NCBI GenBank assembly: GCA_004554075.1
Contig: SFOB01000005.1
Location: 1 to 64,000, forward strand
DNA: 64,000 nucleotides
DNA from: Treponema sp.
Lineage (GTDB): Bacteria; Spirochaetota; Spirochaetia; Treponematales; Treponemataceae
Reading direction: 5' to 3'
The notes beneath the pieces are model-generated. The model ran no database searches and was not told the origin of the DNA. It was given only the letters and a program-made list of their open reading frames with translations. The position numbers were made by a program, and so were the translations under genes. The stretch's first letter is position 1; every line of letters starts with the position of its first letter. This document shows, one piece after another, positions 41,945 through 52,600 of this stretch.

Positions 41945-43345
41945 TTGGAACAGAAACGTGAAAATCTTGGCAGCCGCCTGGGCTTTTTGCTTTTGTCGGC
42001 TGGTTGTGCAATCGGTTTGGGAAATGTATGGCGCTTCCCTTACATCACCGGTAAATACGGCGGAGCAGCCTTTGTTTTAATTTATCTGGTTTTCCTTGCA
42101 ATTTTGGGATTACCTGTAATGGTTTGTGAATTTGCTGTTGGCCGTGCTTCTAAAAAAGGTATGGGTGGTGCTTTCCAGGCACTCGAACCGGAAGGAACCA
42201 AGTGGCACATTTATGGTAACCTTGCAATCATCGGAAACTATCTTTTGATGATGTTCTATACAGTAGTTTCTGGCTGGTTCTTAAAGTATTTCTTCCAGAT
42301 GATTGGCGGAAAGTTTGTTGGCCTCGATGGTGATGGCATTGTAAACGTATTTGTAAACGAAACAATCGGAAATCCTTCTGGCCTTTTGATCTGGATGGTT
42401 GTTGTAATTGTAATTGGTTTTACAGCTTGTTTCCTTGGTCTTCAGAAGGGTGTAGAGCGCATCACAAAAATCATGATGTCAGCTCTCTTCGTAATCATGA
42501 TTGGTCTTGCAATCTACGTTGCCTTCATTCCGGGCTCTGGAGCAGGTTATGCCTTCTATCTTAAACCTGATTTTAAGGCTCTTGTAAGCGGTGACCATGG
42601 TCTTTGGGACACAATTTATGCTGCTATGGGACAGGCTTTCTTTACTTTGTCTCTTGGTATTGGTTCTATGGAGATTTTTGGTTCTTACATCGAAAAGGAA
42701 CACTCACTTACAGGTGAAGCCCTCCGCGTAATCGGACTCGACACTTTCGTAGCTATCTGTGCCGGCCTTATCATCTTCCCAGCTTGTGCTGCTTTCAATG
42801 TAGAAGCTTCTTCTGGTGCAGGACTTGCCTTCATGTCACTTCCAAACGTATTCAACTCAATGGGACCTCTTGCAGGCCGCATCGTTGGTGCCTTCTTCTT
42901 CCTCTTTATGTCTTTTGCTGCACTTTCTACAGTAATCGCCGTATTCGAGAACATTGTTGCCTTCCCAATGGATAAGTTTGGCTGGAGCCGCCGCAAGTCA
43001 GTTCTCATCAATTTTGTAGCTATGCTCGTGCTTGCAACTCCTGCTGCTCTTGGTATGAACGTTTGGTCTGGAGTTCACTTCGGTTCACACATTGGTTCAA
43101 TCGACGCTCTGGAAGACTTCATCGTAAGCCAGAACCTCCTGCCACTCGGATCAATGCTCTTCCTCCTCTTCTGTACAATTAAGAAGGGCTGGGGTTGGGA
43201 CGGCTTTATTGCCGAAGCTGATGAAGGAGACGGAATTAAGTTCCCTAAGAACAAGGTAGTAAAGTTCTACCTCCGCTTCATCGCTCCACTTATCATTCTT
43301 GTAGTATTCATCGCCGGATATTTCGATATTTTCGGTAAAGCCTAA
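41945..43345 (+). CDS. sodium-dependent transporter, NSS/SNF family
   Basis: The signature LGSRLGFLLLSAGCAIGLGNVWRFPYITGKYGGAAFVLIYL holds the first-helix Na+ and substrate site of LeuT-like symporters. GQAFFTLSLGIGSMEIFGSY and SFAALSTVIAVFENIVAFPMDKFGWSRRK mark helices 6 to 9. About 12 membrane helices; 466 aa is typical for bacterial members. It would import an amino acid or related amine with Na+. Translation starts at TTG, fixed by AGGAG 6 bases upstream. Confidence 0.93.
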   Translation: MEQKRENLGSRLGFLLLSAGCAIGLGNVWRFPYITGKYGGAAFVLIYLVFLAILGLPVMVCEFAVGRASKKGMGGAFQALEPEGTKWHIYGNLAIIGNYLLMMFYTVVSGWFLKYFFQMIGGKFVGLDGDGIVNVFVNETIGNPSGLLIWMVVVIVIGFTACFLGLQKGVERITKIMMSALFVIMIGLAIYVAFIPGSGAGYAFYLKPDFKALVSGDHGLWDTIYAAMGQAFFTLSLGIGSMEIFGSYIEKEHSLTGEALRVIGLDTFVAICAGLIIFPACAAFNVEASSGAGLAFMSLPNVFNSMGPLAGRIVGAFFFLFMSFAALSTVIAVFENIVAFPMDKFGWSRRKSVLINFVAMLVLATPAALGMNVWSGVHFGSHIGSIDALEDFIVSQNLLPLGSMLFLLFCTIKKGWGWDGFIAEADEGDGIKFPKNKVVKFYLRFIAPLIILVVFIAGYFDIFGKA

Positions 43346-43348
43346 TAT

Positions 43349-43483
43349 TTTTGGAGGCTCCGGGTGGCGCTGCTTCGCACCGCCACCCGTCGGGCGTTAC
43401 ACCATTCCGCTGACGCTCCAGCCTTCTCCTTCGCCTCCGGCTCAGTCCGGTGGCCGCCTCCGGCGTGGCTCCATGCCCTAGCC
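43349..43483. repeat. GC-rich dispersed element, copy 2
   Basis: Edges TTTTTGGAGGCTCC and CTCCATGCCCTAGCC match those of the element at 30254-30322, but the core is longer and different, with many GC-rich inverted segments (for example GGTGGCGcTGCTTCGCaCCGCCACC). It fills most of the gap between the symporter and the giant lipoprotein gene. Confidence 0.62.
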
Positions 43484-43524
43484 CTTTTTCTCTTGATTTT
43501 TCCATAAATAGTGCTATTATCTCT

Positions 43525-43554
43525 TTGTCCCATCTATTAAAGTTCTGTTATAAT
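43525..43554 (+). promoter_or_regulatory. promoter of the giant Ig-like lipoprotein gene
   Basis: TTGTCC (43525-43530) and TATAAT (43549-43554) are 18 bp apart, leaving a leader of about 80 nt. Confidence 0.55.
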
Positions 43555-43643
43555 TCAGCCGAAAATAGAAGTTGAGTAATAATATCTAAATTTAAGAAAG
43601 TTTCTTTATAAACGTTGTCAATCTGCTTGTAAGAGGTATGATT

Positions 43644-46600
43644 ATGAAGAAACTGAGAGTACTTTTTTTAACATCAATAACTATTCTCTTTACAATTTCC
43701 TGCGAGATTGGTCTCGGTGCCTACGTAGATACAGAAGCTCCGTCCCTCGAAATCTCCAATCCCCCAGCCGACGCCGTAATCCGCGACGACTTCGCCATCA
43801 CCGGCACCTGGACCGACGACGGCACCATCTCCAAAGTCACTGTGGACATGGTGAGACTGCAGGATAATAGCAAAACATCTTTTGATGGAACTTTTACTTC
43901 AGAATCAATAAAAGGCAATAAAGGAACCTGGACAGTCGCTATAGATGCACTGGATTCTAAGCTTTTAGACGGAACCTACGAGGCCCTTGTAGCCATAAAA
44001 GATAATGGTGGCCACACAACCACAATGGCCCGTTCATTTACTATAGATAATACACCGCCGGTTATGATTCTGCAGAAGCCTAGTACAAGCATTGCAGATT
44101 CAGTAGACCGTTTTGATACCTTTGGACAGATTTTTTCGATTGTCGGACAGGCTGCAGATGATAATCAGGTAGAAAAAATAGATGTAAGTGTTTATTCTTC
44201 TCAGGATTGTAGTGATTCTTCTTATATAAAGACAGTTACTTTGTCTAATGTACCTCCTACAATAGATTTAAACGTTGCTGTTTTTGAAGAAAATACTGAA
44301 AATGATTATGCTGCAATTTACGGCCAGAGCACAAAGGGTGCCGGAAATGTTCGCCGCTACTTTAAACTGGAAGCATATGATAATGCAAAAAAATATCTTG
44401 CAGATGGAACTGTAGAGGAAAAAGGAAATAAGCAGACTTCTTATTATCTGTATAAGGATATTTCTGAATTAATAACCGAATATAAAGCTACAGGTATCTA
44501 TAAAATTCAAAGTGGCACATACAAAGGAACTTCTTCTGTAGAAGCTGTAAAAACTACTCTCAATGAAAATCAAATAAACATTGGAAAATTTCAGCTTAAT
44601 CCAGATAACAGCCCGACTTTTGTGGTAAGTGCGCGTTCGCCATTGGCAAGTGGAGAAACTCTTGAAGAAGCAGCATATCAGCTTACTTCTGGAAATAACT
44701 TTCTTGAAGTTCAGATAGATCCAGGTCTCGACAATAATCCAATAGTTGAAGATTCTGTAGGTATTTATCTTGTTGAATGTAACAAGAATGGAAAATTGGA
44801 AGAAAACGGTGTTGTATTAGAAAATCAGAATCCGGAAGGACTTCCTGATAATAAGAAAATCTGGCTCATAAAACCGGGAGAAGCTTTAGCAACAGAAGTA
44901 ACAGTATCTGGTGATTCTTATAAATTCAAGACAACAAATGTTATAAGCAGCTTATATTATGGAAATCAGATTAATCCAAGTGCAGCAGATGCTTTACAAA
45001 TAGAGCATTTCTATCTTATTTGTGTAGAAGGACACGATAAGTCGAATAGTACCATTGTTCCAAGTTCAAACTCTGTATATGCATTCCAGCTTGCTTCAAG
45101 CGGTAGTTTTATTGAACTTGTTGCAGATGCAGATCCATTCTATGTAACTTCAAATGAAAGTTCGAATGGAGTTGATTCAACAGAAAAGAATGAGCTCACT
45201 GTTACTTTAAGATATCAGGGTGGAAGCACATCGTATAATATTTATGAAGATGAAAGTGATGTACCATTGGAAGCTTCTTCATCTGTTGTAATAGGTGATA
45301 AACAGACTGTAATTACAAAAGACCGTAATGCACTCTCAACTTATAAAGCTTTAAATAAGCAGTCATTAAAATATCAGATTAAGGGTGCCGCCGACGCCGC
45401 TTCAAAAATAAAAGAAGTTTCTTTTGTTATTGATGACGAAAAGCCTGTAATAAAAGATGAAAAACTCAAGATTGGTTCAGATGCTTATGATGCTGCAAAA
45501 TTCATGAGTAGTCTTTACTTAAAGGTTTCCGGAGAATTTGAAGAAGAGAATATTGATACAGTTTATTATTATGTTCAATATCCGGGACGTGGAGAAGGAC
45601 AGACTGATTATGCGATTCCTCAGAATCTTACAAAAACACACGACGGTGAAGTTTCAAAATTTGATGGAAACACATTTGTTTTCCCTGCTATAGAGTTCAA
45701 AGACAATTCAGAAAGTGCTGCAAATAAGCTTTATTTGCAGGCAATAGATAAGTCAGGAAATCTTTCTGAAAGAAAAGAATATACAATCAATATTGACACA
45801 TCTGCTCCGCAGATTGCCGCTTACTGGTCAAAAATAGGAAGCGGTGCTGTAAACAAAGCAAGTGAAACAATTTATGTAAAAGAAAATGCAGACTTGTTTA
45901 TTTATGGAAAATACTCTGATCCTCAGAGTGGTGTAAATAAAATAGAACTTCCAGAAGATTTCCCTGCAAATGCTCTTGTAAAATATAGTACAAAAGCTCT
46001 CAATGGCACAGCAAGTTCAGAACTCAATGCATTTACAGAAGCAGACTGGAAATCTTATGAAGATATAGAGAATAAAATGCTCATAAAATCATGGCGTCTT
46101 GAATACACTCCAGATGCCAGCGGTTCTGTTGAGTTAAAAGGAACTTCTCTTGCAGGCAAGTCTGTTACGGTAAATGCCTTTACTCTTGTTCTGGATAAAA
46201 AGGAACCGGAACTCAATAGTATAAATCTTTTTAATGTTACAGGAAGCGGTGAAAACAAAAAAGAAACAAAGGCTTATTATGATTCAAAAAAAGATAAGTA
46301 TTATGTAAATCATAAAGTCCCAGACGGAAAAACTTTTGCATTAAAGGGAAATGCAACAGACAATTACGGTCTCGAAAAAATAGTACTACAGATTACTACA
46401 GAATCAGAAACAAGTTCTTATACTGCAACAGAAAATTGTAATTCAGCTGTTTCAGAATTTGAATTTAGTGATATTAATTTGAGCAGCTGGACAGAAAATC
46501 CAACAGCAAAAATTATTGTAACAGATAAAGCAGGTAATGAATTCTCTAAATCTCTTGAAATTATTTTTGATACAAAAGCACCAAAAGGCCTGCACGAGAT

Positions 46601-49600
46601 TGATGCCAGCAATAAGAATCTTTATTTTAGAGTAGGTCAAAACGACAATGATGATATCAGCCCGGATAATGGAGAAGGCAATAATGGCGTAGTTTGGGAT
46701 GATTCTCTGGATAAAAATGTCGGTGGTAAATACGGTATAGGAACTTTTGGAAATGCAACAACAATTCAGCTTCGCGGAAACTTTACAGATGAAGATTCTG
46801 GAAGTGGCGTTTCTATGATTTATTATAAGGTTTACCCGACAGAGAAGTTATATACAAACGAAGCTGACCTGGAAAGCCTTAAAAATGATGTAATTAATAA
46901 TCATGGCGGTCAGTTTGCTCCGCTTTCAGAAACAGAAAAAAGACGCGTTTTCTATAATGTTGGAAAGAAAAAGGATGAGAATGGAGACTTTGTAAATCCA
47001 GCAGAACCGGATGAAACTCAGATATTTGCAGGCAGTACACAGTTTACATCAAATCCAAATGAAAAAGGTTACTACAAGTATTACAAAGAAGTTGAATCTA
47101 CTTTTGATGAAGCAATTTCTGGTTTCTCGGAAGGAAATAATTTCCTTGTAATTGTTGCAGTGGACAATGTAGGTAACTCTGCAGTAGATGCAGTGGAAGT
47201 TGATTATAATGGAACAGTTTCTAAGTTTATTAATTATTCTTTGAATGTAGATAAAACTCCGCCTTCAGATATTACAACAATAAGTGCAAACGGTGTTATG
47301 TATACTAATGGAACAAATGTTCCGTTACTCTGGGGAACTGTATCAGACAAGTGTTCTATCTTAGATAATAATGGTGATATGGTTGCTGCAGGCCTTAAAT
47401 CTTTTGTTCTTACAAGAGATGGGGTAGATACTACTGTAAAAGCAAAATTACGTGAGATTCGTACACAGGCAGATGAAGCTGGAAATCCTGCAGACTCAGA
47501 TGAGCTTATTACTCTGGCAGCGACAGACTCAACTCTTAGAATTTGGGAAGCAGATATTACAAGTCTTATTCCTTCAGAAAGCTGCACAGTTTCAATAACA
47601 GCAACTGCAACCGATGCAGCAGGAACCGGTAACTCAACTCCAGGCGTTGTTGCAACAATTACAATTGATAAGCAGGCTCCAACAGTAAAAATATCAGCTA
47701 ACTCTCCAAGTGATGCCGACACATCAATTGATGGAATCCAGGTAAATAGTATTATCAGCCTATCTGGAACAGGAGATGATGAAAACGGAGTAGAAGAACT
47801 TGTAGGGCTTTATTATAAAATCTATGAGGGCAATACACTTCCTTCAGCTCCGGCTGCTAATACCGTAATTGCTGCAGAAGGTACAGATGGCTGGAAACCG
47901 GTTAGCGCAACAAAGAGCGATACAGTAATCAACTGGACATTTACAGATATCGATACAAGTAAACTGGATGGTACAAATCCAATAGCAGATAATACACAGG
48001 TTTGCTTTGTTGTCGCAATAAAAGATAAGGCTGGAAACATTGGTTATTCAGAACCAAAGGCAGTAATAGTAAATCAGGAAACAGATCGTCCTGTAATTAC
48101 ACTTTCTCAAATCAAGAATAATGCCGCTGTATATACTTTAAAGACAAAGAATGTTTACGGTTCAATTAAAGATGATGATGGTTCAGTAGAAAAGTTCTGG
48201 TATTGGTCTAAAAAGTCAAAAGATGCAGAACCAACTGCAGCCCCAGAGCATAATAATGATAATGGCTGGACACAGATAGAAATTAATGGAAACTCATGGT
48301 CCATCGATTCTGAAGAGTCTGATGGTGAAACAACCTGGTATTTTGCAGTAGAAGATGCCAGTGGAAATATCTTCTGGACAAAGTCAGACAGCTCTCTTAG
48401 AAGACCATTCATTCAGTTTAAGGAAACTGCAAAGCTTGATAACACAGATGGCGTTACCTTTAAGTATGATACAAATCCGCCAACTCCAACATATTTGTAT
48501 CTTACACGTTATCCGACAGTAACTTCGGGCAGTGCAAAAACAGCAGGTGAAATTCAAACAGAAGATGAAAATGGCAATATAGAATGGTCTACAGAAAGCA
48601 AGATTGCCTTTGGTGGAAATTATAATATTCTCTATGCTAAGGTTCTTGTTACAGAAAGCACAGATATGAAGGCTTTAACAGGAAGCGCAGATTCAGAACC
48701 AGAATCTTCTCCAATCTTAATCAGTTATAAGAACAAAGCCGGAGAAAGCCTTAAGGTAAATCAGATAGTATGCAATAACGATGGAAATGGTAATTACGTT
48801 TACTACCTTGGTCCTCTTGTAATGGATACAACTGAGCTTCATGAATTTAAGGTTACAGTAGAAGACGCTGTAGGAAATAAAGGCTATATCTCAAGAACAA
48901 TTATAGTTGATAATGAAGCTCCTTCATCTATTAAAAATGTTAAGCCTGCTAAGGGTGCACCACAGGTAGGAACTGTAAATTATCGTGGTGGAATAGATGA
49001 TAACAAAGATGGTTCAGGAATTCTTTTTGTACAAGATGCAGAAGGAAATGTAACAAACTATGGAGTGAAATACTATATCCCGACTTATGCAGAATACGAA
49101 GCTTATCTGAATCATCCGGAAAATATTACTTTAAACAAATGGCAAATGCCAACAACTCCAGGTGATTCATCGTGGGAAATTGAATTTGCAAATCTTGGTG
49201 CAGACATTGGTTATAATGAAGTTACTTATGATGTTAGTGATGTCTACAAAAATTATGAAACAGAAAACGGTAGTGGTTTATATGATATTCCTGTATGGTT
49301 CCGTCTTGAGGACAATGTAGGAAATGTAGGCTATGTTACAAGTAATGCAATTACTTATAATCCAAATGCAGACCGTCCGACTGTAGAGTTTACCTATCCA
49401 AAGCATGATAAACCGGAAGGTAGTGCAAATCCAACTTATGTAGTTGTTGGCGGAACAATTACTATTACCGGTATGGCAAATGATGATGATGGCATTGGAG
49501 CCGTTTATCTTCAGTTTGATACTAATGGAGATGGAAGTTTTGATAACTCAATAGTTGCAGGTGCATACAAGGCAGAAGAGGTAGTAGATATTCCAGGACT

Positions 49601-52600
49601 TGTTACTAACGGAGTTCAGGAAAAAGGTATTCTTGCTACAGGAACAAAGAGCTGGTACTACACAATGAGTGTAACCGGTATGTCTAACTTGAATTATGAG
49701 ACAAATGGCGGTAAGACACTAAATGTCCGTGCAGTATCTATTGAAAATGATTCAGAAAAGGAAGATGCCGGAAAGCCTATGCTTCATAGTGCCTGGACAA
49801 AAAATATACTTCATCTTTCTATAAATAATGATGTTCCAAACTTTTCTGGAATTAAACTTAAGAAATATGGAAATGAAACTGTTATAAGTGCCGCAAACCT
49901 TAATTCTGTTACAGCCATTGGAGAACAGAATTATACTTCGGAAATGTACATTAAGGGAGATGTCTCAGATGGTAAGTGGTATCTTACTGGAGATGTAGAA
50001 GTAAGTTCAGGTTCAATCAAAAAAATCAAAGTAACAGGTTCTTCTGTTTTGAATTTTGAGGTTGGTGCAAGTGACAATACTCTTATTGCCTGCAGAAGTG
50101 CTGGTATCACAGATGATAAGAAGTATAGTTTTGCTATACCTGTTTCATTAAATACTTATGAATGGAAGATACAGTTGTATGTTGAAGATGCCACTACAGG
50201 AACACCAGCAACAAACAGGTATCCGGTTACAATTAATATCGATAGTGATGCGCCGGACTTCACAGATAAAAATGAAGACGGCTCTTTAATAAAACTTTAT
50301 AAAAATGCTTATGGAACTTCTGGTATAGAACTTTCAACAGCCACTGCCGCAAACTATGTACAGAACTCTAACGGGGGAAACTTTACTCTTGCTGGAAGAG
50401 TTACAGAAGGTGGAAGTGGTTTTGATAAACTGGCCTTCTATTTCAAAAGAGTAGATTCGGAAGGTGGACATCCTCGTGTTTATAATCCTAAGGAAGAATA
50501 TGGTTCGAATAATGCAAACCGTACAGATCTTGAGTTTGAAAAAACAGCAGGTGAGGTTTATATAAACGACGAGGGACTCCCGGCTCTTTATCTCTCACTT
50601 GAAGAAGATGGCCGTGAAAATACCTTATCTATTAAATCAGAGAAGATTAAGAATAATAAAAATATTCGCGTTGGTGGTCTTGTAAAGATTGGTGGAATCT
50701 ATCGTCTTATAGATAATGTGGATGCCCGCGATACAAGCGGAACAATTACCTTTACACCAAGCTGCGATACTTCATACAAAGAAGTTGAATTAATTTATGC
50801 TATGGTTGTAGACAACAATGGTGAAAGTGAAAAGAATGGACAGCTCAAAAATGATGATGGCGATGGAATGCTTGAATCATTTACAAAGTCAGGTTCAAAC
50901 TATACCTGGGATGCAACAGTTGATTCTAAGAATATTCCAGATGGTCCGATAGAAATTCACTGCGTTGTTTTTGATAAGGCTGGTAATTCAAATCACGGCT
51001 ACACAAAATCAAAAGTAAGCAATAATCCTCCTCGCATTGTTAATGTTAAACTTGGAACAGACTTAAACAGCGATGGATATTTTGCACTCGATTCAGAATT
51101 TGCTATTCATTATGCAACAGCTCAAGATGGAGAAGAAATCTGGAATCTTGATACAAAAGATAAGAATGGAAAATACTGGACAGCAAAAAAAGGCCTTGCA
51201 GTAATTCCAGAGTTTGTTGGTGGCAGCGGAAAGATTTACTACAGGTATGATAAAAATGTTGGCGCAACAGCAGAAGGACTTACTGCTGCGGCCAATGGTA
51301 CAATAAGCGGAACTGCAACCTTAAAAGAAATACTTGCTTCTTCTGATGCAATTATTGAAAAAAGAGGTGGAGCAAAAGCAGAACTGCTTCCAGAGGGTGA
51401 TGGAAAAAATATTGGAGCTATTGTTCTGACAAATGCCCAGAACGATGGTCTTGAAACTTTGGGCTGGACTCTCGGCGAAAAGAATGCAAGTAATGCTGGT
51501 GTTAATATGTATTCCTTCAGTTTCTGGGATTCCACCGAAGAGTGTGTTGTAGGTACAGACACTCAGTGGTGTCTTTTGAATGTACGCTTTGTACAGGATA
51601 TTATTGATGACACAGCACCTATCGGCTTTATAAAACCTTTCTACTGGAAGAGCCGTTCAGAAAACAGCCTTGCAGAAAATAATCCTGCTAATGGTCATAT
51701 AGAGCTTGAATCTGATTTGGCACTGGCAAAAGATTCTCAGGGTAATAATATCTTTACATCAGACGGAAGCGGTGTATATGACTTGGATCCTAAGGTTTCT
51801 GGAAAGATTAAGATTGAAGGTGAAGCCTTCGATGAAACTCTGTTAAAATCTATAAAGCTTAGTTTTGATGGAAAAGAAGTACTCGCAACATACGATTCCT
51901 CTGCGAAGAGCTGGATCAACAGTTCAAATCCACCGGAAGGTTTTGAATTAACAATTGATGATAAGAACGGTCCAACCCAGAGCGGTCACTCTGTAAATTG
52001 GACTTATACAGTTGATACTTCAAAAATTACAGGTGTAGCTAATAAGAATGTTAAGATAAAAGTAGAGATTCGCGATGCCAATACAGTGGCTCCAAATACT
52101 AACGGAAATGCATATATTCCAGATGAAGCACATCCTACTACTTCAGCAAACCCAACCGGTTATTACAGAGTAGATGTTGTGCCATATATTACGGGAGTAA
52201 CAACAGCCTTCTCTGCAAAACTGAAATCTAGTATCAAAGATGCATATTCAAGAACTGCCCTTGGACATTACATTGCCCGTTCAGATGAAGCAATCAAAAT
52301 AAAGGGCTTTAACCTTGATTCTGCTTCAGGTGAAGTTAATTATGATGTAAGTCAGTTGAGTGAATCTGGTCCTCTGTCTTTGACAGTAAACGGAATTGAA
52401 ACACTCAACAATCTGAATAACAATAATGCCTGTGGCTCATACACAAGTGGCATAACAGAAGATAGTCTGTATTCAGATAAGTTTACTTATGCCTATAACC
52501 GCATGCCGAACCGCACAAGCAACAACCTTCTCACCGATGATGTCTGGATTGACCTCTGGCAGTTTGACAGCAATGCGGCAATTCCTAAGAGTGGTGAATT

